Of a stretch of DNA of 64,000 nucleotides, positions 24,440 to 37,574 are shown one piece after another. The DNA comes from Clarireedia homoeocarpa (Eukaryota; Ascomycota; Leotiomycetes; Helotiales; Rutstroemiaceae), in the NCBI GenBank assembly GCA_001465935.1, contig LNKV01000039.1, positions 62,001 to 126,000 on the forward strand, written 5' to 3'. Numbering within the stretch: position 1 is the first letter of the stretch; each line of letters begins with the position of its first letter. A program made the translations under genes and the position numbers. The notes below the pieces were generated by a model that saw only the letters and a list, made by a program, of their open reading frames with translations, was not told the origin of the DNA and did no database searches.

Positions 24440-25328
24440 ACCATAGACCACCACCACGATAACATCCGTCGAAAGCTTAGAAAATATCAAGGTCGAGCTG
24501 AACCGTTTCATCAGCGATTCCAAATCTCTAGTTCCAGCTGCACCTGCAAATCAAGCATACCCATTGATCATACTCTATGGCCAGACTCATCCAGGAGCTC
24601 CTTTACACCACATCAAGTTACGGGAGATATCAGCCGGTCGAGAAGCACCCGTGTCCAAAGCATGCGAGATTCTCCTCCGCGGAACAATCCAAGGATCCGT
24701 CCTCTTCCAGATAACAATCCATAATTCCCACCTGAAAGACTGCATCTCGATTGAGTGTACAATCTACGGGGGCAAGATCGAGACATCTCAGCTCACCGAC
24801 TGCCGTGTGCAGAAGAAAGCTCTCGGCGAACACGATACCGCCTTAACAATTCCACTCGTCCGTGTTGCCAGCTCACGGGTGGCAGCGCGAAGTATACTGA
24901 AATATTCAATTTGACTGCGAATAGGGTCGGTCTAATTCGTAACTGCATCGTTGAGAATAGTTTAGCCATCCATTCTCTCCTTTTTGAAAGGACTCTAAGC
25001 AGGTGTGGCCTCTCCAACTCAAATCTTCACAATTGCGAGGTCATTGGAGGAATCAAATATTCCGTTGTGGAATATACTTTGGATTTTTCACCAATTCCCC
25101 GCTGAAATTCGCAAAATGATCTTCTCGAGCACGATCAAGATAGATGATGGGCTCCCGACAGCCTTGATTGCCGCGCTTCGCCCGGATCTTCTCTTATATA
25201 GTAAAGCTCTTAAAACTTTTTATAAAGAGCATACCATTATCCTCTCAGATGAGAAAACCAGGAAGGAGGCTTTCAAGTCTATATCCACAACCAAACTCCA
25301 GCGCCTGAGCAAGACACATCTCAAGTAA
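24440..25328 (+). pseudogene. F-box-like protein relic with frame breaks
   Basis: Three overlapping plus-strand frames appear to belong to one gene. Frame one (to 24914) holds a degenerate repeat of the form SxLxDCxIxxCxIxGGxIxxSxL. Frame two (to about 25090) continues it (NCIVENS ... SNSNLHNCEVIGG). Frame three (to 25328) has FHQFPAEIRKMIF, the opening of an F-box-like domain common in expanded families of leotiomycetes, followed by ALRPDLLLYSKALKTFYKEHT, also typical. The passages between frames (near 24880 and 25085) have no GT..AG pair that would join them, so frameshifts are the likely cause. No starting ATG is found in the first frame. The cysteine/asparagine repeat could form a beta-helix-like fold. 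Confidence 0.45.
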
Positions 25329-26243
25329 GCTTTTATCAACTCCCCGCAAATACTATAACGAATTCCTGCCAATCAAACGATTTTAGAGGCTTGACCTACT
25401 GTAGATTCCTACGAATAATGCATCAATCTTTTTCCCTATCAACACGAAAATTACCAGCATCACAATAGCACTCCAAGGAAGATCTGCATATATTCACCAA
25501 TCACTACGAGTTGGATCCGGTATTTCGGGAGCATTGTAGATTTTGCAGTACAGTAGTATGGAAAGCCAGCCAGCCAGCCAGCCGGCCAGCCAGCCTTGGA
25601 AAACAGGAAAACCGGGACCACGAAGAACCCCCAGCAGCATTGAAGACTGCTGTTCAGAATGCAGATAGATAAGCAGTTAGAGAAAAAATCAGTTTTTTTT
25701 TTTTTTTTTTCTTTTGCAAAATGAAAAGTCGCAAGAGAAAAAAAAGCCGGTTCATACTCCCCCATTCGACCTTACGGCCTTATATATAAGCCGGACGCGG
25801 TTCTCGGACCGGAGTTGGAGACTTTCACTTGGATAGCACAAAAGGGTAGGTAGGATAGGGGTGCTAACATGGAATTCCACCCTAAACTCAAAAGTGTTAT
25901 AAAAATATATGTATTCAACAATAGTTCAAATTGTACGATCCTTCCAACCTCAATATTCATCTAATAAAAAAATAAAAAAATAAAAAATAAAAAAAAATCA
26001 CAAATTACTCTAGGAAATCCAACAGTCAAAAGGATCAATTATAAAAAGTCATTGGAATATAATCTTTATATCATGCTACCATCCTCCCATCCAGTCATCC
26101 CATTTAAACCCCTGCCAAGAAATAACTTAAAAAAAAAAGAGAACAGTCATGAAGAATACAATTGTACAAGTAATTTTTGCAATCCACAGCCCATTCAATC
26201 ATTCAACTAATCCCATCATGCATCATCCATTGTCCTTCATCAT
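25329..26243. other. Intergenic: 3' flank of acetyl-CoA carboxylase, homopolymer-rich
   Basis: Contains a CCAG/CCGG tetramer array (25563-25595), a long T run (about 25687-25710), and an A-rich AATAAAAAAATAAAA block (25960-26000). No gene recognised. The AT-rich part probably includes the polyadenylation region of the minus-strand gene ending at 26244. Confidence 0.5.
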
Positions 26244-29200
26244 CTAAGCTTGACTCAAGAACTTCAAAGCCGCCTCTCTCTCCTCTGCAGGCAACATACT
26301 CAATACTTGCTGCACGCCTTTCAATCCACCCTTTGAGTTACCTCTCACCAGAGCCGCGACCTCAAATGCAACACCCTCAAGCTTCATGGCCTCCACCTTT
26401 TCGTGAACCACCTTTCTATTCTCCTCATACCACATTGCCACCGATCTATCATCCTTCTCGAACGCTGGGATACCAGTCCATGCTGCCAGTGTTCGGAGAT
26501 TATTTGCACGTGATGTGAGAGGGTTCTTGGCACCAGCGTTCGACATGCGTTTAAGGATGTACTCCTCGTTGACCCTCCTCCTTACACGCCAGTAGAAGAA
26601 TCTTCTTGCCTCTCTCCACTTCAACTCATCTCTGATCACATGCTTGGCCTTCATTCTGCCAGCACGATCATGGAGATCAGCGAATTGAAGAGAGATTTGA
26701 TTGTACACAGGAAGGAGAAGTTGTTCTCTAGCGAAAAGTTTGGCCTTGACGTCCGAGAGTTGTTCCTGTGGAAGGGATTTGTCGAAAAGTTGCTTCTTGA
26801 GTTCGGCGTACTCAGGATCAAGTCGAGCCATGGTATCAAGTTGCTTGTCGCGACGGTACTTGATGTTGACAATACCTTCCGGCTCAAGGACACCACCACG
26901 GGCATCTTCATCAGCGTACATCTCCATATATTCGGGGTTGATGGTAGGATCAACGACGACCTAATACGATTAGCCTAGAAAAGCAAGCAAGAAATAAAAG
27001 ATAACTTACCCAAGAACCACCACGAAGTTCTCCGAAAGGAGGAATGTAAACAAAGATAGGTTGCTCATACTTGACAAGCGCGTCAACAATGTAAGAACCG
27101 TACTTCAAGACCTCATTGTACATATCACGTTGGCCACCAGAGAAACCTCTCCAGTTAGCCAAGATCATCAATGGCAATTGTTCACCATTGTTGAAGTCCT
27201 TGATAGCTTGAGCAGTCTTGAAAGCTGAGTTGGGATACCAGACACCACCAGCTTCGTTGCTAATTTGTTCTGTCGAATCCGGGTTGGCTGGATCGGCAGG
27301 CGTGATGTTCTCAACCGAGCGAGTCTCGACAGCGATCACACCCATGGGGATGCCACCAAGACGAGCACGACCAACGACAACAGTCTTGGCCCAACCGCCG
27401 AGCGTCTCAACGAAAGAATCCTTATCGAAGAGACCAGACATGAACCCTTCGTCGTCTTCCTTACCAGCAATTAGGTGTCTGACATCATAAGCTTGTTTCT
27501 CAGGAGGAGTGAAGAGAATTTCACGATCCCAAGAGTCGATAGCAGGTCCAATCGGCAATGGGCTGTTTCTCTTGTCTGGAACATAAGCCATCCATTCAAC
27601 AATCTTGGAGACACCCTCGAAATCATCATTGGCGGTCATGTGCGAGACACCATTCTTGTACATGATTTGAGTACCGCCAAGTTGCAAGTTGGAGGTGTAG
27701 ACCTCACGACCAAGAAGTTTGTTGATAGCTGGAGCACCGGTCAAGATAATTGGTTGACCTTCGATTTGGATGGCACGTTGACCAAGACGGACCAAGTAGG
27801 CACCGATACCTGTAATAGTTAGCATAGTTCTTCACAACACGGAGAAAAAGATACATACCAACAGATCGACAAGTCACCAAAGTAATAGTGAAAATGTCCT
27901 CGTAAGCTCTGCTAGTAGCACCGGCAATTAAACCAGAGCCCTTCAAACACTCAACACCGAGACCATCTTCGGCACCAACAATGGTGGTGATCTTGTATCT
28001 AGTCTCACCATCCTCGGTGATTGGCTCAGTGATGACATCCTTCGTCTTGCCATCCTCGAATCTCTTCTTGGTGTCCTCATCCAAATAAAGATACTTGAAT
28101 CCAGCTTCTTGTCTTGCTGGATCTTTCCAAGCAACCTTGAAGTGGGGGATAAGTTCCTCAGCCATACCAATACGAGCTCCAGAGTTGGCGGAAAGGTAGA
28201 TACGTGGAATGCCCAGCTTCCTTGCAAGCTCGGTGCACTTGTGGAAGAATTGATCTTCCTTGGGTCCGAAACTACCAATTCTGAAGGTGATATCGTTGGC
28301 AACGATGACAAACTTGCGGCCACGTGGATACTCAGGAGTTCTAGCAGTCACAATCCAACCAACCATACCGTGAGTGTTGGTTCCAGGTTCTCGCAAGACC
28401 TCAGCAAGATTGTCATTGTCATCCAAGACAAGCTCACTGTAATCAATGCATTCACCAGTTGGTGGTTGCTTATCAGCCAAGGATGAATGTTTGCTGACGG
28501 CTTTGACCCAGGAGTTTTGAATAGCTTGTCGGAAAAGCTCTGGGAAATCGTAGACATATTGGGTACCCATAAGATGAGCCTTGTATCTCTTTGGCTGCAA
28601 CCATTCCTTTGTGGGGTATGGTGTAGACACAGGTCTCAAGTGCATGGAGCCAATCTTGGTGGTACCGCCAATGCTTTGGAAGACCCACTCGCCACCCTTT
28701 TCGGATTTGCGCTCAGCATACATCTCAACTTGAATGACGTATCCAGAAGTGTTGGTGATGACAACACGAAGAGGGTACGGCATGCCAGTCTCGGGGTCGG
28801 TACAGATGATACGGATCTCAGCACCAGTGACACGAAGTCTCCAAAGACGTCGTCCGAAGCGCTCCAAGAATCCACCAAGAGCACGTTCAATCTCCGGGGG
28901 TTGAAGTGGGAAGACTGGTGAGAAGTTGATGAAGATATGGTTAAGATCAGAGTTGTTGTTCCCAATAATCTCCAAAGCATCCAAGATATCATTCATCAAT
29001 CTATCTGACTCAGAGATCAGGTACTCCGCAGTTGGAATCTCATCACGAAGTCGTCCAGGACGAACAACAGCACGTGTGAAATATCTCTTGTCGCTTGGCA
29101 CATCCTTTCCAACAGCCTCGTAAATATGGATGTTCCTGTTCTCCGTGAAGACTGGGGTAATTCGGAATTTGGAGAGTCTTCCAAGTTCAAGTTGGAAAGC

Positions 29201-32200
29201 CAAGGCTGGCTCAATGTGACGGATACTTTCATCTTCCTCGTACTCGGGCCCTCTGAAAGTATAGTATCCAGGGTATGATCCATCTTTGTGGCCGCAGATG
29301 AATGTCAAACGACGAATACGACGCCTGAGAAGTTCATCCTTGTACTCGCTGATGATAGACTTAATCTTTCCGAGGACCTCTTGGTCGTCAAGGCTCTCAG
29401 CATCTTGAATAGCCACGTTGCAGACAGCAGTGAGCTCGTCGTCACTATCAAGACGTGGTGGTGGAACCTTGCGTTTGCCACCAAGTTCGGGCATGAGACC
29501 ATTGCCAGACTTCTTCTTGCCACCAGCGACTGGAAAGACCTCAAGAGCTCTTTGCAAGTACTCCTCAGCCTCATCCAAATATTGCACTGGAACGATAACA
29601 CCCTTTCGAGTTGGCTCGTGATCAGGCTTGTTGATGAGATAAGTCATGTCACTGATAGAGCTAACACGTTTGAATGGGTTGCTTCCCTCGTAGGATGGAG
29701 TTGCTGGGGTTGAAGGAGCGGAAGATTGAACGGCCATGCCGAATTCGGATGGACCAACCTTTCTCAGAACAAAATCCCAAGACACGATGAATGGAGGCTC
29801 AGTAGTCTCATTGTGATACTCAATCTTCTTCAAAGAGTAAGCCCTGTAAGCACGACGAATGTAGACCTCGAGAGCGGCGAGAGAAACCCAAGGATCGTGG
29901 TGACCGAAGAAGATGGGTAACACATCGAATACAGTATACTTGGAGTCAACGACTTCCTTGAGAACCTCAAGATCTGGCTCACGGTGCTCCCATCCTGTCT
30001 CACCATATCTTGACTCGACAACGGAAGACCGCAGGATGTGCTCCATTTGCGCAGCTCGCTCTTCCAGAGAGGGCAGAGCGCATTGAATGAGAATCTCACG
30101 TGCCTTCAATGACACCTTTGAGGTTTGACGAGATTCCAATTCAGTGAGACTTCGAAGTGCGGGTCTGAGGTACTTGCCGACATCACCAGCATTTGGCTTG
30201 TTTGGTCTGTATTCATCGAGGATTGCAAGTATGAGGTTGTTCTTGGCACCAACTCTGCTGTGCGACAACACTGTTTGGATGACCTTGGTGACATCATCCT
30301 TGTTCTCATCTCTGAGTTTAAGAATGACCTCCTCATCCCGAGAGGTGCGACCGGAGAACAGACGCTCAACTGAGGCATATTGCTCGAGAATGTCCGAGAA
30401 GACAGTAAATTCATGTGCCTTCTGTCCATTGGCATACCTTTCAAGAACCGCAGTCAATGGAGACAGAGAGGCAGAAAGAAGTTCAACATCGCCTGGTGCA
30501 ACGTTTTCGTCGAGGAATCTCTGGAGCGCTTTAGAGAGGTTCTTGGCTGGGAATTCAGAGTTGCGGGACTTGGCACGCTCCACAATTTGAGTAAGAGTAG
30601 CATCCAACTTCTGTGGCATTCTTGCGTGAAGCGCCGAGAATTGAGAGTTGAATTCACCATATGGCAGCTCAGGGTTTCGGAGAACTTCGATCAATTCTTT
30701 CAGTGTGGGAGCCATGATAACTTGATTGTCGAAGCCATGCAGGATGTTGATGAGAATGTTGTGGAGAAGCACAAAGCGCTGTGCTGGCTTATTACCAACG
30801 ACCTGCGGTGGACCAAAGTCTGGAAGCTGCCCCAAGAAAGGTTGGGCATGCTTCACCCTCGAGGGATCATCCAGAGCGAGAATACCGAGAATATCACCAG
30901 CTTCAAGAGTGGCTCCTGGCTGCTTGATGAGCTGTACGATACCATCCTCTGCGGCAACAAGAGGCATGTACATTTTCATGACTTCGACCTCAGCGAATGC
31001 TTGACCAGCCTTGATGTGCTCGCCATTGTCGACGGTGAATTTGACCAACTTTCCTGGAGATGGAGTGCGAAGTTGAGTGGGGTCATTCTCCTGCTCCAAA
31101 AGACACGTCTTGCTGTCAACGCTCAGACGAGTGGCACCAACTTCCTCTTTCGAATAGATGTTGTGAGATCGGCCGTTGAGAAGAACAAGGAGACCGCCAT
31201 CGCTCAGTGCACGCACGCCGACCGAGCACTTCGATCCGTTGATGAAAAGGTGGTAGCTATCCATACTTGATCGAGTTGCAGTGAACTTATACCTGTGGCC
31301 ATCGTATATGAAATCAATTGGGAAAACGGTCTTAAGAATATCCTTGGAAGGAACTTGGCCCTTCTCCAACGAAGCTTTGTAGTCCGAAATGCAAGCTTCA
31401 CTTGCGATGTGAGCTTTGGTGACGGCACCGCAAACGACAGCGAGCATAGGATCTGGTCGCTCAGCAGTCAATTTATTGGAGATAAGCTCGTCGAGCCAGC
31501 CGGTGGTGATTGTGTTATCCTCAAAAGCAGGGGTCTCTAGAAGCTTAATCAAGTACTCGACAGTGGTTCTGAAATCACCACGAATACTCAATTCCTTCAA
31601 TGCAACGACCATATGTTTCCTGGATGCTGATCGATTCTCACCATAGGCAAAGATGTGACCGAACTGAGAATCGGAGAAACTGTGGATACCACCAGCTGTA
31701 CCAACCGAGAAGTAACCCCAAACGTTGGAACTGCTCCTGAAGTTCAACTCGTGCATCGTACCACTCGACGGTTTGAAACCCTCTCCAGGATCTTCAGATG
31801 TGATACGACAAGCGGTGGTGTGCCCCTTTGGAGTTGGTCGTCGTTGAGTTTGCAGACTCTTTTCTTGAGAGAAGTCGAAATCGATCTCGGTAGTAGTTGA
31901 AGGGTCAACTCCATACAGCAACCTGATATCCCGAATTCTGTGCAGTGGTAGGCCCATAGCAACTTGAAGTTGTGCGGCTGGTAAGTTGACCCCACTAACC
32001 ATTTCAGTTGTAGGATGCTCGACTTGCAAACGTGGGTTCAATTCCAAGAAGTAGAATTTGTCGTCGGCATGCGAGTACAGATATTCCACAGTACCAGCAG
32101 AGACGTATCCTACAAGACGACCGAGACGGACAGCAGCCTTCTCCATAGCCTGGAAAGTGCTTGGCTTGGCAATGGTGACCGGAGCTTCTTCGATGATCTT

Positions 32201-33391
32201 TTGATGTCTTCTTTGAACGGAGCAATCTCTACCGAAAAGAGAAATGTTGTTTCCGTACTGATCGGCCAACAATTGCACCTCCAAATGTCTAGCATTACCG
32301 GCCAACTTCATAATGAAGATAGGAGAACCGGGGATTTCGCTTGCGGCAGCTTTGTAAAGGGCCTCGAAGCCTTGTTCGGATTCGGCTTTTCTGATACCCT
32401 TTCCTCCACCACCCTCGGAAGCTTTGATCATGACGGGGAAACCAATTTGCTTGGCCTTCTCTAGACCCTCTTCCCAAGACTGAACACATCCTTTCTTGTA
32501 GACTTCGTCGTCAACTGTCACAATGCCTTCCTCATTCACCTCTACCTTGTCAACACCAGTTCCGGACCAAGGTATGCAAGGGACTTGAGCGTGTTGTGCA
32601 ACGATCGTCGACGAGATCTTATCACCGAGCGATCGCATAGCCGAACCAGGAGGACCAATAAACACAATCTTTTTCGGACTCGCAGCTAAGGATTCCGGAA
32701 GTTTTGGGTTTTCTGATGCATGTCCCCTAAATGTTTTGTCAGCATCTCATTCGAGACCCCGTCCGCTTTCAATAGAAACTCGTAAACATACCATCCAGCC
32801 CATACGGCATGAACATTCATTCTTTCTGCTACATCAACAATCAATTCCACGTTTGCGTAGTTGTTGTTATTTGTGCCGCCGGGAACCTCCACATATTGAT
32901 CTGCCATACGAATATAATCCGCATTTGCTTGTAAATCCTCCGGCGTGGCCATGACGGTGAATTGAATAGCCCTCTCATCTCCAAAAGTCTCGTAGGCCCA
33001 TTTTCGTACCGATCGAATTTCTTTTACTGCCGCAATACCATTGTTGGCTATCAGTACCTATGCAGATGTCAATTGCGTTAGTCTTGTGAAGAGTGCATCC
33101 ACGGGAGGTTGAGAGGAGAGGAATCACTATGAAGGGAGGGGAAATGCCCCGAAAATTAAGAATCAAAATAAAAATAAAACTCACATTGGTGATAACAGTA
33201 TGTCCGTCATGATGTGCCACAAAGTCCTTCACTTTGCTCGCAGGAGCATCTTCCAGTCTATTGCCGCCAATAAAGTGATCTGCGATGTTGTGTTTGGCAG
33301 CATATGAGCTCCCCGAGCCATTGCTCATTACTGGCACTGTGCCGTTTGTGTGTGGCTTGTTGCCATTTGTAGTTGCGTCGGCGTCCACCAT
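26244..33391 (-). CDS. ACC1: Acetyl-CoA carboxylase, multidomain eukaryotic type, 2285 aa
   Basis: ATP- and biotin-dependent carboxylation of acetyl-CoA to malonyl-CoA, the committed step of fatty-acid synthesis; cytosolic. Exons: 33185-33391, 32792-33057, 27859-32726, 27010-27809 and 26244-26960, exactly 2286 codons, the usual fungal length. Domain order: biotin carboxylase ([20 protein letters not shown] at its start, the glycine-rich ATP loop [12 protein letters not shown] near residues 259-270, and [15 protein letters not shown]); biotin carboxyl carrier with EVMKM, biotinyl Lys about residue 742; the long central domain; and the carboxyltransferase ([46 protein letters not shown]). Intron 1 is 127 bases and splits the first lines of the biotin carboxylase. 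No mitochondrial presequence: the N-terminus is Asn/Gly/Thr-rich. All key motifs are present and nothing is broken. Confidence 0.98.
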
Positions 33392-34568
33392 ATTTGTTGA
33401 GAGGGAAGGGATTCTTGAGGTCTGCGAGTTTGAATGTGAAATCTGGCTCGTAGGAGACGAGCAAAGGAGGGATTGTCGCCAGTAAATGGATTGAAATCCG
33501 GGGAATGGAGGCAGGAGGATGGAGAGCTGGTGGTGGTTGAATCCAGCTGAGCTGAGAAAATGGCGAATGTTGGTTTGGGGGGGATGAATGTAAGACAGTC
33601 TCTCACTTGTACAGATTTACTTGCCCGGACCTTTTCCTCTTGGTCTACTGGAAGTCCGAAATGGATCTAATGTACGGTACTATAGAAATTTTGGATGTGA
33701 GATGAGATGAGATGGGCAGGAAGAGGGTGAGAGTACGAGGCCAGAAAATGGAAGTGGACGGGGAAGGTTTATGTAGAGATAGAATACATGTCCGAGTGAA
33801 AACAAGTAGAAGTAGGTAGGAGCCTTGAAGTTCGGAGCAAGGGAGGGAGGGGAGAGGGGAGGAAATATGAAGTTTTAAAACTTACGTCTGCGCTTCCCGT
33901 TGCTAGAGCTGGATCTACCCAAAGTGCAGCAACCGGGGGGTACGTATTAAAGATTTGGAGAAACACGAGTATTTCCTCTTCCGTGGATGGATTCAATGAA
34001 ATCCGTAATCCGTAGATTTTTTTTCAGGTAGGGATATTACAAAAGGGCAAGGGTGAGGGGTGTGTGAGGTGTGAGGTGTGAGTATCTGTGTGGATATTCG
34101 ATGTCAGTGTGGACCACTTTGGTGGGTTTTGGTAGGTTTTGGTGGGAGGTGGGCGGTGGGTGGTGGGTGGTGGGTGGTGGGTTGGCGAAGAGCGAGGGGA
34201 CTTTTTTGGTGGGTAGTAGTGGTTTTGGATGTCGAGGCACAGCACACAAAAATCCCGTAACGCAATGAGGCGAAAAGAGGGTGTGTATGAAGCAAGGAGA
34301 GCAAGAGCCAGAAGGAGAAGAAGCAAAAGACTGAAGCAGATATCGGCTTGCCCGAGGGAAGATATATCAGTTTATCGATTCCCGACGAGACGAGCGAGAG
34401 AAAGGGGGGGAACAAATAAAGTGTAATCATCACAGATATGCTATTTCGGCACCAGGAAGTACACACCCCCAAAGGTAATAAATATTATTGTGATGTAGGA
34501 AGAGAAGATTGCGGAGAAGATATCTAGAGCTCAGGAATAGGAATAGGAATAGGAATAGGAATAGTAAT

Positions 34569-34765
34569 AGTCTCTAGTCTGTGGTCTCTAGTCTCTAGTC
34601 TCTAGTCTCTAGTCTCTGGTCTCTAGTCTTTAGTCTCTAGCCTCTAGTCTCTAGTCTCTACTCTCCAGTCTCTAGTCTCCAGTCTCTACTCTCCAGTCTC
34701 TAGTCTCTACTCTCCAGTCTCTAGTCTCTACTCTCCAGTCTCCAGTCTCTAGTCTCTAGTATCTG
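34569..34765. repeat. TCTCTAG/TCTCCAG minisatellite
   Basis: Roughly 25 tandem copies of a 7-8 base unit (TCTCTAG, TCTCCAG, TCTCTAC variants) over about 200 bases, preceded by an AGGAAT array (34534-34565). It has no spacers of unique sequence, so it is not a CRISPR-type array. It lies in the carboxylase upstream interval. Confidence 0.85.
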
Positions 34766-34929
34766 TTCTTCTCTTCCCGTCCTCTCCCTTTGCACTTCAT
34801 ACAACTTCACCATCTCATTTCCTCGTCCCTTTGCGAGAGACGCTATTCAAAAGTCAGCATTTGCACTTTACCACTTTACTCCATCCAAGCCTCTTCCCGA
34901 TCCCGGTCCCCTTCATCACCGCCATCTCG

Positions 34930-34993
34930 CATGTCCATGTCCATCACCATCACCATCACCATCACCATCTCCATCTCCATCTCCATCTCCAAA
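34930..34993. repeat. CCAT(C/G) hexamer microsatellite
   Basis: Tandem CCATGT, CCATCA and CCATCT hexamers, about ten units. Translated it gives Met/Thr/Ile/Ser repeats that make spurious ORFs on both strands. Confidence 0.8.
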
Positions 34994-36524
34994 ACCGGTA
35001 GTAAGCAATCCGATCCCTCAACCACACATTCAACCTTATCCCTAAGTTTAGCAAACCCGACACCAAACCCGAGACTAAACCGCATCCAGTAAAGCGCGTC
35101 TCCCAACGACCACGAAATTGGTGAGCCCCAGCTTCTGCATTTTGCATCGTTTTTCCCAAATAAAAAGTTTCCCCCAAGGCTTTTCAGGAACTTGAGTGAA
35201 ATTTATTTACCCGGTGCCCGGTCGATCAACCAGGGTCTGTGCAATTCTTATTTCGTCTCATCGTAGTGTACGAAGTACTTTGTACATACTCATACTCGTT
35301 GCTGGCGCCGAGAAAGTCACACAGCACACACACGGTACACGGTGCTATGCTATCCATCCCAGAATCGCATAACATACATACCATAGCATACCATAGCATA
35401 AACAACTACCTCCCTCCCTGAATACCCCCCGAGCAACTCCCTCGTATCTCGCATCTATCCGTCGCGCGTTCGTTGAAGCGAAGCGAATGCCGACGGTAAA
35501 ATACGTACCCCATCGGACATCCGTGTAATGAATACCTACTCGATTGAAACATCGAGTATCAAAACCTTTCCGAGCGTATTTCCCCTTCTCTTTCCATCTC
35601 TCCCTCCCCCCCCCCCCCCCAGGAGAGTTACATAATCCAATGATACCTAACCACCAGAGCCTAGCAGCATCTAAGGAAAGTAAGCTGACCCCTACTCATC
35701 GTCATCATCGTCATCCTCCACCTCAGCTCGGGTTCCGTCCACCGCAATCCCCGAACCTTTTTCTTCCTCCTAATTCATCCTTCGCACCTCTAGGGGCCAT
35801 CCAGCCTTGGCTGTTGTCCTCTTCCACTATTAGTACTCTACTTCGGCTGCAATAAACTTAACTATACTACTATTGTACACATACATATACACTACTGCAA
35901 GATCTTCCCCAACGATGAGAGATGGGGAAAACTCTATCAACGGTAGGGAAGATCCGGAGGCTTTTATCTAATCCCTATATATCTATCCATCCATCCATCG
36001 TCCGTCCACCAGCATCATCCAGTCCAAGGCTCCTCCTCCTACTTCTACCTATCTAAGTATGTATGTATATATAGTCGGCCCTCTACTCGCACTTTATTCT
36101 TGATTAAGCCTTCCTATTTCCTTTCCCTTCCTTTTCCATCCCTTCCTTTCCTTTCCTTATCCATCCCATCTCATCACCTACAAAGTCAACCCAACCCGAA
36201 GTCAACCCAAAGTCAACCCCAACCCAACCCCAACCCCAACCACACACAACTCCAACCAATACATCCAGAGCCAGAGCCAAAGTTAAAAGACGGGACTAAA
36301 CTGGACTGCCACAATACATACACACATCCACCTCCTCCCTCCCCATCTCTCCCCATCTCTCTCCATCTCACCAAACATACCAATCCCCCCTCTACAATAC
36401 AGTACAGTACAATACAAATCCATCCATGCATCATCCTACCTTATTCTCTAAAAAGAGATCCAACTAGCTTAGTATAGAATATATATAACTTAACTAGGTT
36501 ACGTTACATTACATTACGTTCATT

Positions 36525-36565
36525 GTAAGGTAGGTAGGTACTTACTTACTTACTTACTTACTTCT
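36525..36565. repeat. TAGG/ACTT tetramer repeats
   Basis: A short GTAG/TAGG run followed by about six copies of TTAC. It sits in the same gene-poor interval. AAC/CAA triplets follow at 37317-37350. Confidence 0.7.
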
Positions 36566-37574
36566 TTGTGGATGTATATGTATATATAAGGTATAAGGTA
36601 TAAGATTATATAACTATAACATTATATATACATTACTTCTCACATGATGTAATATTATATACTTACTTATATATGCCCTTTCCATGACCATGTCTATATC
36701 GAAAACTTCAAGCTTCAAGCATCAAACTTCACACTCTATCATAATCATCATTCTATTTATCCCCTTGCACTGCACTGCATATCATATCATTTCATCAAAT
36801 TTCATTCCATTCCATTTCTTATCTGATCTGGTCTTTGCTACTTTGCTCCCCAGCTCTTCCTCTTCCTCTCCCATCTCATCTCAGTCTCATTCTCGTTCTC
36901 GTTCTCAGTCTTGGTCTTCCTCATCCATCTTTCATATGCCTTTTACCGGTAATATCGGTATCATCATCACACACTCATATCCATCTTCATCCAAGCAATC
37001 ACCATCTCATCCCCTCCCAAAACAATCGAAACCCCTCACTTCCAACCCCCACAATATCTACAAAAGAAACAACCCCCCCCCCCCATCACTCTCCCTCAAC
37101 CCATCACTTCCAACAGGTTGCAACTCATCGAAAAGCGATTTATATATAAACCAAAGCAATAAAAAAAAGTATAAGTAAGTGAGTAAAGTGTAAGTTAAAC
37201 TAGGTATACCAAAACCAGCCTCCCAAGCAACCAAGCAAGCAATCGACCATATGCCCCTACCCTACACCAGTTCCATCCCTTCCAGCTATGCCGCAACAAA
37301 AATATCAATAATTGTATCAACAACAACAGCAACAACAACAACAAGAAACTCCATGTTCCATGCCATGCCACACCACCACCAGTCCTATGCAAGCCAAGCA
37401 CCAGAAGCCAACCAAAATAAACAAAGCCCCAGCCGAATACTCCTTGGAAGCAGGTACAAGACTGTTTCAGCACGCAAAAGGTTGAAAAGGAAGGAAGCAA
37501 GCAAGCCCGATCTACTGTATACAAGCGAAAACGAGAAGAAGAAAATTGTATATATCGCAGAATCTTCTGCAACA

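Larger units (their letters stand above)
33392..37574. other. 4.2-kb intergenic interval upstream of acetyl-CoA carboxylase
   Basis: Holds the carboxylase promoter and leader at one end and the NudE 3' flank at the other. It is packed with simple repeats and pyrimidine-biased tracts. ORFs across it (for example 34790-35092, 36100-36477, 36684-37178) are low in complexity, rich in Ser/Pro/His from repeat translation, and unsupported by splice structure. A C homopolymer lies near 35607-35622. A 5' UTR with introns is possible. No gene is called. Confidence 0.5.

Noticed and set aside
30380..31270. A 296-codon plus-strand ORF inside the carboxylase
   Set aside because: It is antisense to strongly conserved coding sequence of acetyl-CoA carboxylase and has no features of its own.
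34569..34765. Regular repeats resembling a CRISPR array
   Set aside because: Units are contiguous 7-8-mers without unique spacers, and the genome is eukaryotic.
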